The notes below the pieces were generated by a model. It was not told where the DNA came from and ran no database searches. It saw only the letters and a program-made list of their open reading frames with translations. From the NCBI GenBank assembly GCA_003427395.1, contig BFEA01000163.1, forward strand, positions 2,554,447-2,583,009: DNA of 28,563 bases. Direction: 5' to 3'. The DNA is from Chara braunii (taxonomy: Eukaryota > Streptophyta > Charophyceae > Charales > Characeae). This document shows positions 17,821 through 25,406 of this stretch, one piece after another. How positions within the stretch are numbered: the stretch's first letter is position 1; every line of letters begins with the position of its first letter. The position numbers and the translations under genes are program-made.

Positions 17821-18026
17821 ATTTTTTTTGCACTTTCGTGGTTTGTTGAACGAGGCCCTCCACCCCGTAGTCAACAACGCGCGCGCGCGCCCCCCGGTGT
17901 CGCGTTCAAATTTTTCGCGCCACGTGGCGCGCAGCGCGTTTGAACGCGATTGAACACGACCCCGGGGGGTATGAACGCGCGCGTTTGAATGTGGACGCGC
18001 GTTCTGCGCGTTCAGCCGGTTACACA
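17795..18026 (-). repeat. Inverted dispersed repeat, right copy
   Basis: Reverse complement of 15704-15931, ending CGGTTACACA (18017-18026). It includes the CG-rich GCGCGCGCGC tract and CCACGTGGCGCGCAG. Together the two copies bracket the gap and the hairpin, as long terminal inverted repeats of a 2.3 kb nested element would. Confidence 0.65.
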
Positions 18027-18052
18027 ACTCTCTCTTTTTTTTTTTTTTTTTT

Positions 18053-18084
<32 letters not shown>

Positions 18085-18102
18085 AGAATGCCACGTCGCC
18101 AC

Positions 18103-18162
<60 letters not shown>

Positions 18163-18163
18163 A
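18027..18163. repeat. T tract and CT microsatellites
   Basis: CTCTC, a T tract, CT units (18054-18071), a CGCGCGCGCG block and a second CT array (about 18104-18163). Forward and reverse frames through it are low complexity. Confidence 0.9.
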
Positions 18164-18380
18164 CGCGTGCACGAGCATGCCAACGGAGGGAGGCAACGCT
18201 CGAACTTGGAGTGCAGGAGTGAGGCCTGTTCAAACGCGCAGTGGGCCGCTTATAAATACCGCAGCGCCCCGGGGACACCCACGTCCTGTGTGAAAATGTG
18301 GGTTGTTACCCGTTTTTTTTTTTTTTGGCCAGTTCTTACGGGCGGTAACACAATAATCTAGGAGTTTGACAGCGCTAGAC
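18164..18380. other. Unassigned, no gene seen
   Basis: Between the microsatellite and the element terminus lies about 215 bp of balanced composition with one T tract (18313-18326). No domain or motif is recognised. Confidence 0.35.
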
Positions 18381-18381
18381 G

Positions 18382-18498
18382 TACTCTTGAAATTTTTCAT
18401 GTGTCTAGTGTAGTGCAGCGAGGCCCGATGACACGCATAAATCGAGAAATGGGGCCTCGCTGCACCACTCTTGACTCATGAAAATTTGCAAGAATCCT
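18382..18498. repeat. Palindrome made by two facing element termini around a U6 fragment
   Basis: 18413-18426 and 18452-18465 pair perfectly over 14 bp. The similarity extends outward to about 44 bp per arm (CTCTTGAAATTTTTCATG against CATGAAAATTTGCAAGAAT). The loop is the U6 fragment. The palindrome arises because the right end of the large element and the left end of the small element face each other across the U6 piece. Confidence 0.8.
18427..18451 (+). pseudogene. U6 snRNA fragment, 3' part
   Basis: GATGACACGCATAAATCGAG followed by AAATG is identical to the 3' half of eukaryotic U6. It begins two bases after the point where the 15301-15326 fragment stops in U6. It is cut after AAATG by the second element; GTCC of the U6 3' end is found at 18937-18940. 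Confidence 0.92.
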
Positions 18499-18933
18499 AA
18501 AAACACCTAGAGTTTCGTCTCCGCTGCACTTACTCGTGACCGATGCACTCTTGCTCGACTCTTGATACACGTTCAGTGCTCTTGAAGCCGTACACAACAG
18601 CGACAACCTTGTTTGTCCGCCCAGACTCCAGACCCGCTCATGAAAATCCTCAGCATTTTAAGAGACCGTTGGACCACCCTAGCAAAAACGGTTGTTGCAG
18701 GCTGGCACGCAAGAGTGCTCTAGGTGACTTCTACTCACGGCTTCCTGTCAATTCTTGAAAGGCGTTTTCATGAGCCACAATCAGCAGCGAGTGCAGCGAT
18801 GGCTACTCTTGATTTTTTCAAGAGTTACATCCTGACAACTCTTGAAGCGGTTTCTGACCGCCCAACTCTAAAGTAAGCGCAACGGTGTGGAACTCTTGAA
18901 AATGCGCGTTTCAAGAGTAGTGCAGCGACTCCC
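18452..18933. mobile_element. 482-bp non-autonomous element inserted in the U6 3' end
   Basis: The left terminus GGGCCTCGCTGCACCACTC (18452) and the reverse complement of the right terminus, GGGAGTCGCTGCACTACTC (ending 18933), are inverted repeats. Both continue TTGA and into ATTTTCAAGAG-like sequence. ATG flanks it on both sides (18449-18451 and 18934-18936). Removing the element and one ATG gives the U6 order AAATG-GTCC. It is rich in CTCTTGA/TCAAGAG and CGCTGCACT motifs and has no protein, so it looks like a miniature DNA transposon relying on a transposase elsewhere. Confidence 0.75.
18468..18917. repeat. CTCTTGA / TCAAGAG motif array
   Basis: Exact copies at 18468, 18559, 18579, 18806, 18839 and 18893 (CTCTTGA) and at 18818 and 18911 (TCAAGAG), with another in the facing terminus at 18384. 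Two pairs form small hairpins (18806-18824 and 18893-18917). Chance would give well under one copy in this length. Confidence 0.75.
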
Positions 18934-18940
18934 ATGGTCC
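18934..18940 (+). pseudogene. U6 snRNA 3' terminal bases
   Basis: ATGGTCC directly after the 482-bp element restores the U6 3' end. The following TTCACATTT is a weak counterpart of the usual AAATTTT terminator. It is very short and convincing only in context. Confidence 0.6.
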
Positions 18941-19533
18941 TTCACATTTCCTGCTGGCCCTGAGCGCACGGTACCGGCGGAGCCCAAAGGAAATGTAAAA
19001 TCCACCTCTAAGACCCTGCGTGCATTGGAAAAACAATAACACGGCGACGTATTGTGGAAAATAGAGTTGAAAAGTCCACCTGTACATTCCCCGTATGGTA
19101 GTTCGAGAAATAAACCTCGTCGTACTAGAGGGTGCTATTCGGTAGATCGATAACACAATGGTTTTGTTGCGGGGGAATTTATAACTTTTCCCAACAAAAT
19201 TCCTGAATTACCTAGGGCCGGTTGGTTCCACGATGATATATGAGGGCTGCCGCCAAGGAGAAAAAAAACGGATAGAGGCGAGGACAAGCGCGTTTCGAGA
19301 CCAGGATGGTCAGAGCGATCTAGGTGATCAACTGTAGCGTGTCGAGAACGGGGTGGGGAGTTGGTGGCCGATAGAGGTGCCGATGCGTGCGAAGTATGGC
19401 GTGTTCAAGGAACCAAGCAGCTATGTGTCCCCCTCGGCCGCGGCCAAGGAGGCCGGCCGAGACCGTGCGGCCAAGTTTGTGCGCGGCCACGCCAGGGCCA
19501 GGCGGGGGCGCACGCTGAAAAACTGCCAAGATT
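18941..19533. other. Unassigned, no gene seen
   Basis: About 590 bp of balanced composition. GTTTTGTTG (19160) faces CAACAAAA (19192) as a small hairpin. From 19380 the sequence is GC-rich (GGCCGCGGCCAAGGAGGCC) with open frames on several strands, but none has a recognised domain. Confidence 0.35.
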
Positions 19534-19534
19534 G

Positions 19535-19568
<34 letters not shown>

Positions 19569-19611
19569 GGGGGAGGGGTCCTCCCTCCCCTCCCCCCGGC
19601 ACACACACACA

Positions 19612-19643
<32 letters not shown>

Positions 19644-19735
19644 TCACACATCACACACACACACACGCGCGCACAAACACACACGCGCACACAAACACAC
19701 ACGTACGCACAAACACACACACACGCACATATACA
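19534..19735. repeat. GATT then CA compound microsatellite
   Basis: Seven to eight TGAT units (19534-19566), a G-rich spacer and a long CA array with CG interruptions (about 19597-19730). The frames encoding His-Thr repeats are artefacts. Confidence 0.9.
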
Positions 19736-19739
19736 AGCT

Positions 19740-20105
19740 TATTTTTCATTAATAATATTAATAATTAATAAAAATAAAAATTAATAAAATTAAAAATTAA
19801 TAATAATTAATTATTAATAATAAAAAGGAAAATGATGAAAATTATAAATTAAAAAAAATAATAATTTAAAATTTTTAAAAATAACAGGTTTTTATTTTGA
19901 TTTTTAAAATAAAAATTAATATAATATATGAAAAAAGTAAAATAAATAAATAAATAAAATAATAATAGAATAATAAAATAATAATCATATTATTAAATCA
20001 TAAAATAATAATAATTAAAAAAAATCAAGTAATAAAATAATAAGTAAATAAAGTTAATAATTAATTAAATAATTTATAAAATACAAAATACAAAATACAA
20101 AAATT
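19740..20105. repeat. Extremely AT-rich AATAAT/TTAATAA tract
   Basis: About 360 bp almost free of G and C, built from AATAAT, AATTAATAA and AAATAAAT words, ending with AAAATACAAAATACAAAATAC. It could serve as an unwinding or matrix-attachment type region; that is speculation. Confidence 0.7.
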
Positions 20106-20134
20106 CTTTTTTCAAATTTACCGTCTAAGACTTC

Positions 20135-20430
20135 CATTCACAAATTGAATAAGCCAATTATTATGCTCGCTAGAATGATGATATCCTTAGCTGATGGTGA
20201 CTTAGAAACTCAACTTAAAAACTGCTATCGTTATATATACTAACTTCTACACAAAACATAGAAATTATGTGACTCAAATTAAATGGATAAAGATTTAATT
20301 CCTGTTACAAGTTGGTCATCTTCCCTTCACAATATGAATAAGCATATCCCAAAATCATGCTCGCCAGAATGATGATATCCCTAGCTGATGGTGCCTCAGA
20401 AACTCAACTAAAGAACTTCTACAATACAAA
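20135..20430 (+). repeat. Direct repeat of about 95 bp, two copies
   Basis: Copies at about 20138-20235 and 20322-20420 share TTCACAA, TGAATAAGC, ATGCTCGC, AGAATGATGATATCC, TAGCTGATGGTG and AGAAACTCAACT, about 185 bp apart. They are diverged and non-coding. Confidence 0.65.
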
Positions 20431-20571
20431 AAAAAATTGATACCTATACACTAACTTTTACAAAATAAAAATTATGGGGTTCACATACAAACACAGTTAC
20501 GTGCATAAATACAAAAAACAAAAAAACTAGCTCACTGCGTAAAAAATAACGCGAAAAAAGCGATGAAAACG

Positions 20572-21060
20572 AAAAAAACGAGGGAAAAAATAAAATAAAA
20601 TGAAAAAAAGCATATAACGACAAACTAAGATACACAAACGATAATACTTTTCTCAGGAACACCCTGCAGAAAATTTCAGAAAAACAAAAACTCGTGATAC
20701 ACCTCCAAGTAGAATGACACGAAAGATAAGGACAAACTACATCACGAAAAAAATGCCTTAGCACAAGCAACATAAACCCACTATAAAATGACTAATTAGA
20801 TTGCGACCGCTCCCACTACTGCATAAGCATACTGCAAAAAAACGAAGATATGCATATGGTGACAGACTGGCAAACACAAACGACGAGACTTTTACAGGTA
20901 CACCCCGCAGAGAAGGTTTCAGAAAAACAAAAACTCGTGATACACGTCCAATGAGATTGGCACTTTGAATCGGGACAAAATACGTAACGAAAAATACGTC
21001 GTAACGTGAGCACTACAAAGCCAATAGAATGACTAATTAGAATACGATTGCTCCTACTAC
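20572..21060. repeat. Tandem duplication of about 240 bp
   Basis: Copy 1 (about 20572-20815) and copy 2 (about 20820-21060) share AACGACAAAC/GACAGACTGG regions, ACACC(C)TGCAGA or ACACCCCGCAGA, TTTCAGAAAAACAAAAACTC, GTGATACACGTCCAA-like text and AATGACTAATTAGA. The reverse-strand frames in both translate to CITSFCFSE, which follows from the duplication and is not evidence for a gene. Confidence 0.7.
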
Positions 21061-21572
21061 TACCTATTTCTTGAACCATGCACAGGGTGTTGTTATACGC
21101 GCCGTAACCCATACATTCGTACGGACCACTCGACTACAGAAGCCATGACCAAACACGTTATTTTCTCTCCTCAACCTAAAATGACAGAACCCTCTCTCCT
21201 CCAAACTAAAATTAAATCAAACCCCTCCCATAAACATACCCAAAATACGCCTTGCTTACTACCCCTTCCATTTCCTTACTTCCAAGTTAGATCCACACGC
21301 AACTATATACAATGGTGCTATCTTGCATTGCTATCTACCTCAGCCCGACCGACGCTATCGGACTTGCCCGCAATTGCTTGCTGCGCACTCCTACAGCCAA
21401 GGAGCACGCGATCTGCAATGATCCCACCTCATTCCCCTTGCCTACGCTCACGTGCCGAGCAAGCACGAGTGATCTAATGCGCGCGGACTTACAACTCCAT
21501 CGCTAACACATCCCCTCCTGCGATCGCTGCACTCCATTGCGTTTTACGAACGGCCTAACACACAGAGGGAGA
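21061..21572. other. Unassigned, possible upstream region of the next coding-like block
   Basis: A pyrimidine-rich patch (CTCTCCTC, CCCCTCCC, TTACCCCTTCC, 21165-21290) is followed by balanced sequence. No promoter motif I would defend. Confidence 0.3.
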
Positions 21573-21890
21573 ATGGCGTCCGTTGAAGAGATGTCGTCTT
21601 CACAGGCATTCCGCTCACAAGTATGGGTTCACTCAAACATACCCCTAACCTTCCCCAAGCCCCCTCTTCCCTCACCTCCCCCTGACCTCCCTGACCTACA
21701 AACTAACGTGGAGCTACATCACTCTGACGAGCTGCTATGGGTGCTAAGCGGCGAAAAGTGCGCTTCAGGGCGTGCACCCCCCCTATGGCTGTCCTCAACA
21801 GCCATCGCTAACCTTAATTACAGAAGCAGCGCTAGCGCTTGCGGCCTGCGGACGGCAAGGCCCGTCCGCCAGGATCCGCACGCAGTCTAG
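21573..21890 (+). CDS. Hypothetical 105-residue open frame
   Basis: The first ATG at 21573 sits in a favourable context (GAGAATGGCG) and opens 105 codons to the stop at 21890. The protein begins MASVEEMSSSQAFRS and has a proline-rich segment (FPKPPLPSPPPDLPDL, residues about 27-43). It then has a stretch resembling ordinary coding sequence (NVELHHSDELLWVLSGEK) and an Arg/Ala/Ser-rich end. No family is recognised, and there is no signal peptide or membrane segment. It may be the first exon of a gene whose later, frame-broken parts lie at 22168-22783. Chance is also possible. Confidence 0.3.
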   Translation: MASVEEMSSSQAFRSQVWVHSNIPLTFPKPPLPSPPPDLPDLQTNVELHHSDELLWVLSGEKCASGRAPPLWLSSTAIANLNYRSSASACGLRTARPVRQDPHAV

Positions 21891-22122
21891 GGAGACGCCA
21901 TCGCCGTGATCGGCGATCTCCTTTGAGTTCGAGTGTCGACATCCCATGGCCCCTTAACACGGTCGGAGTGGAGAGTCCACGTGTAGGAAAGATCGGCCGA
22001 TTCGGCACAGTGACGACATCGTACAGACGGGCAACATCGGCGACATCAGCAGCGATAAGTCACGTCTACAATAACGAGGAGTGATCTCCAGACGGTGACA
22101 GCAGCGCAGACAACATCTACAG

Positions 22123-22231
22123 GTAAGTGTTATCAGTGTGTCGCTTTTAGAGCCGTTGAATGACGACAATGGGCACCGATGGTGAGGGTGGGCGGGGCAA
22201 CCCTCCTGACCTGCTGCACCCTACTTTCCAG
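22123..22231 (+). other. Candidate 109-nt intron
   Basis: AG|GTAAGT at 22122/22123 is a textbook donor, and CTACTTTCCAG|G ending at 22231 is a good pyrimidine-rich acceptor. The flanks at 21573-22122 and 22232-22293 are coding-like. The alternative reading that starts at ATG 22168 runs through the acceptor, so both interpretations cannot hold. Confidence 0.3.
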
Positions 22232-22783
22232 GAGTTCTCCTCATCTCCATCACGGTGGGAAACGGAATCAGTGCCAGAGACTGTAGCCTGTAGGTATGTA
22301 CAAGCAGCAGATACATGAAACAGTGTTGGTGCTGCTACAAGCACAGGACAGCCTGCAGCTGGTGATGCTACAAGAGGTACAAGACACCTTTGAAGAATGG
22401 GGGAACAAGTTGCAAGGGATTGTTTCCTCTATGCTGAGCAGGTTATAAATGATATAGAAGAGTGTCATATGCAATTGAACAAGCTGAGGCAAATCATTGC
22501 ACAGCAACGGGCGGCAATCACTATTGGAGAATTGTTGGGTGATAAGAGCTGCCCCATCACAATCCAGGGGCCACACTGCAGCTGCCTGGTCAACGAAACG
22601 ATACTGGATCAAATCAACCGGGAGGATGAGGGTATTATGGACAACACCCCATGTGGCGGTCAGACACAGGACCGCCCCTACTTGCAGAACCTGCACACGG
22701 TTGTCATGGTTGGGGTGGCGATGGGTCAGGCACCTGGCCGGATGACCGCTGGGCAGTGCTGGGGTTTCAAACCCTCATGGTGA
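22168..22783 (+). pseudogene. Coiled-coil-like coding relic in three successive frames
   Basis: Frame 1 from ATG 22168 reads through DLLHPTFQEFSSSPSRWE and stops at 22318. Frame 3 takes over at about 22311 with HETVLVLLQAQDSLQLVM and EVQDTFEEWGNKL, ending at 22447. Frame 2 continues from 22397 with VINDIEECHMQLNKLRQI and ELLGDKSCPIT to a stop at 22783. Each segment looks like real helical protein, and each frame becomes plausible where the previous one ends. That fits a gene broken by two indels, or unrecognised small introns. No family is recognised, so function is unknown. The last 40 codons have weaker coding character. Confidence 0.45.
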
Positions 22784-23800
22784 GGCAGACAAAGGTCCCC
22801 GATGCAACCAGAGGCTAGAGTGGGACGGCAAGCATCAACTCGATACTGCACTCTCCCGAAAGGTTGCGACGAAGAACACGGGACAAATTTCACCTATCAC
22901 GGTGCGTCGGACTTCTTTCATGCGGACGAGCTCTGACAGGCTGATCAGGGAAGGTGATTCTTCGATGAACCGTAGGGCTGACTATGGGCATGGCTCGCGG
23001 GAAGAGTTTATTCCATGTGCCTTTTCCTGTGTTGACGATGCCCTCAGTGCCTCTCTGCTTCATGTCGGTGCTGCCGTCTTTGGCCTATTTCACTATGCTG
23101 CAATCTGGTTGCCTTGGGGGAGAGAGAGAGTGGGTGTAGGTTAGGTTGGAACAAAGGGGGGGAAGGGTATAATCCCCAGGGAAGACCATGATCTCAGCAA
23201 GCGTTGCCTATCCTTGGGTGCCCAGGGAGCTAGGTCGCAAGGCTGCTAACTACACAACAATAACAACGATGGATGATAGTCTGTAGGGGAGAGTTGTGGG
23301 ATGGGGATGATGATATCTTCCTCCCAGAGTAGACGATCACAATTTGTGCAGTCAATTCTCTCCCGTTGCTGGAAGTTACAATACGGTTGGCCCACCCGCA
23401 TCCTTAGGGTTTGTCTTGAAGAATTTCAATTGGGTACTAAGGATTACATTCAAATTTCAACATGCGGTGTGTTTTTTCCAGGTAGATTTTTGGTATGACT
23501 CAGGTAAGGGTCACCGTTTCCATAATGCATATATAACCATGGTGCTCTGACATGTGGATGGGATATGCGAGTGAGACAGGAGTTTCTATGGATTGGAAGG
23601 GTCTGGACACTCTCTCTCACTAGGGCTACATAGGAGGTGAGATGAATCGATGTGGTGTTGCCATCAAAGGGTTAGTCGGACTAAATCCACCGTGCAGGGT
23701 TAGTCCACCGCGCAGTCTGATGCGTAGGTAATCCCCTAGTTTGATGGTAAAGAAAGCCGCTCGTCATCTACAATCTACATGTTCAGATAATCAACCATAA
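22784..23800. other. Unassigned, no gene seen
   Basis: About 1 kb of balanced composition with short open frames only (for example 22902-23144), none with recognised features. TGCCATCAAA (23660) faces TTTGATGGTA (23742) across about 70 bp, with GGTTAGTC also inverted, as in a very short inverted-repeat element. It could include 3' sequence of the relic gene to its left. Confidence 0.35.
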
Positions 23801-23805
23801 TGTTC

Positions 23806-23872
23806 AGGGACGCTGGAACCCATTTCCAGCAGGTGCTGCTCCCCACCAATAGATGGAGCCTCCCCGGGAGTA
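23806..23872 (+). other. Double-hairpin motif, copy A
   Basis: AGGGACGCTGGAACC..TTTCCAGCAGGTG, where GCTGGAA pairs with TTCCAGC, is followed by GCTCC..GGAGC as a second stem (GCTGCTCC, ATGGAGCC). The same two-stem layout recurs at 28125-28188. Confidence 0.6.
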
Positions 23873-24115
23873 CTCGTGGTGCCTGCTTTCACCAGCACCC
23901 CTAGCACCACCTCGGGTGTTTTCAGGGGGGGGGGGAACCTAACTCTAATTACTAAAATGCTCCCCCATAACCTAAATCACAGACCCCTCTTGCATCCTCA
24001 CAGATGAGTTGATGGCTAAAATACCCACTATGTTTAAACAGCTGCTAACCTGTCGTGATATGACAGATGTGATGTTATTGTTTCCCGTATATACGGGGTG
24101 GCCGTGTTTACACAC
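23873..24115. other. Unassigned
   Basis: Balanced sequence with one G run (23925-23935). No gene is seen. Confidence 0.35.
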
Positions 24116-24123
24116 ACCCACTA

Positions 24124-24162
<39 letters not shown>

Positions 24163-24245
24163 CATTTTTTTTTTGTTGTAATCAATCAATCAAACAATCA
24201 AACAATCAAACAATCAAGCAGAGGAGAAGGAGAAGAAGAAGAAGA
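24116..24245. repeat. CA, T, AATC and GAA compound microsatellite
   Basis: A CA array (24127-24160), a T tract, AATC/AAAC tetranucleotides (24179-24217) and a GAGAAG/GAAGAA run. The pairing of a CA array with AATC units mirrors the compound repeat at 19534-19735 in the opposite orientation of the tetranucleotide. Confidence 0.85.
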
Positions 24246-24755
24246 TGAAAAAAAAGGAACTACCTTGGAAAATATTTTAGGAGGACTCTGACTCCATCTC
24301 AGTCACGAAACAAATGAAAAAAAAAAAATCCTGCTTTTCTTTTATTTATTTTTATATTTTTCTTTTTAATCAATTTTCGTTTTTCATTTTTTATAAATCC
24401 TAAATGAAGTCAAATTCAAAAAAAATAAAAAGGGGTTGTAGGGTTTTCAAATACAACCCATATATATATATATATTTTTTTTTTCCACTTATTTTTCGAC
24501 CACCAAAAAAAAATCCGAAATATCGGCTGCAAACTAGGCCTGGCGGCCGTGGCTGCGGCCACTTTTTCGGATGCGGCGGCCGAATTGCCCGCGGGTGTCA
24601 CATATAGCAGGGTGGACTTGCGGAACCCCGCGGTCAGTTGGTCTGCTTTGGAGTGCAGAGAATGCCATGTTATGTGATTGAGCACAACGAGGCTTTCGTA
24701 AGGAATGGGTGATGGTTCTGCATAGCCACAGGGGAGACCAATCATAGCTTGCTGC
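24246..24755. other. AT-rich then balanced intergenic sequence, no gene seen
   Basis: T/A tracts and a TATATA run (24459-24474) are followed by a GC-rich patch (GGCCTGGCGGCCGTGGC at 24537). No coding or RNA signal is recognised. Confidence 0.35.
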
Positions 24756-25406
24756 TTGGACTTGGCCTTGGCCTCAGCACTTCATCTTGTGTCGGTAGTA
24801 TCACGCAGCGACAACACGGATATAGCAGTTCGATTAGATCATAGGTTCGTTGAGCTGGTCAAGCCTAGTCCGTCAAAGTTACATGTCTGCTCTCTCACTT
24901 TGCAGTGTTGCACACCCCTCCACCGTACACTCTCGACTCCGGTCGCTCATTCACGACTTCGGTCGCTCATTCATGACTTCGTTCGCTCATACAAGACTTC
25001 CGTCAACAGTTTTTTTCCCTTTTTTTTTTTCGATCACTCACCCACTGCAGTTCACAATCAGGGTCACCATCCCATACTTTTTGGATTTATGGTGCCGTCA
25101 TGCCATAAGCTTGAGTGTGACCATGAGGTGAAGGTAAGAAGCAACCTCGTGTTGCCCATATGTCGGATTCAAATAGCTCGGGATATACATAACTCAGCGG
25201 GCCAGCTCCTAAGACATTCGATCTGGTGGTCGTGTGTGGCTGTCTGCATGCAGGGAGACGATAGTTGGGGCCTTCCCCGGGACTCCGCGGAGATACTTCA
25301 AGTGCAGCGGCGAGAAGCGCTTGAGGTTCTCGTCAGGTTGCAGTTTCAATCAGGATTGAGTTAGTTGTTGAGGAGGAGGGGAGGAAAAAGGGAGCAGGTG
25401 AGGATC
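24756..25406 (+). other. Upstream leader region of the coiled-coil gene, open in the same frame
   Basis: The frame of the downstream gene is open from about 24756 to a single TAG at 25362-25364. The last stretch, MQGDDSWGLPRDSAEILQ to QFQSG (from ATG 25250), looks like coding sequence. A donor-like GAAG|GTAAGA (25133) and an acceptor-like CATGCAG|G (25252) would join it in phase to upstream codons. Three tandem copies of a 20-base unit (GACTTCGGTCGCTCATTCAT type) lie at 24937-25006. It may be a 5' untranslated region with an upstream frame, or an N-terminal exon ended by a nonsense mutation. Confidence 0.4.

Larger units (their letters stand above)
15329..18426. mobile_element. Large interval with GGGCCTCG inverted termini, inserted in U6
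   Basis: The left terminus GGGCCTCGTTGCACAAC (15329) and the reverse complement of the right terminus, GGGCCTCGCTGCACTAC (ending 18426), align over about 60 bp, including CAAGAGT and GTGAGAAAT/ATGAAAAAT. This interval exactly separates the two U6 pieces. No transposase is visible; the inside is filled with later repeats, a hairpin and an assembly gap. No clear target duplication is seen, and two U6 bases (AG) are missing or replaced by TC. It is either a non-autonomous element, or a remnant made by two copies recombining. Confidence 0.6.

Noticed and set aside
17695-18183. Reverse 162-codon frame similar in translation to 15688-15900
   Set aside because: The similarity is explained by the inverted DNA repeat; the frame runs through polyA and GA microsatellites.
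15301-18451. Functional, intron-containing U6 gene
   Set aside because: The 5' stem is missing, the ACAGAGA box is altered, and the interruption has transposon-like inverted ends, not splice sites.
19405-19784. His/Thr and Val/Cys repeat frames
   Set aside because: Translation of the CA microsatellite.
20444-21112. Two reverse frames sharing CITSFCFSE
   Set aside because: They are the same DNA duplicated in tandem; no start context, domain or codon bias.
21845-21935. Hairpins GGACGG..CCGTCC and ATCGCCG..CGGCGAT as terminators
   Set aside because: No bacterial context and no T tract; small hairpins are expected in GC-rich sequence.
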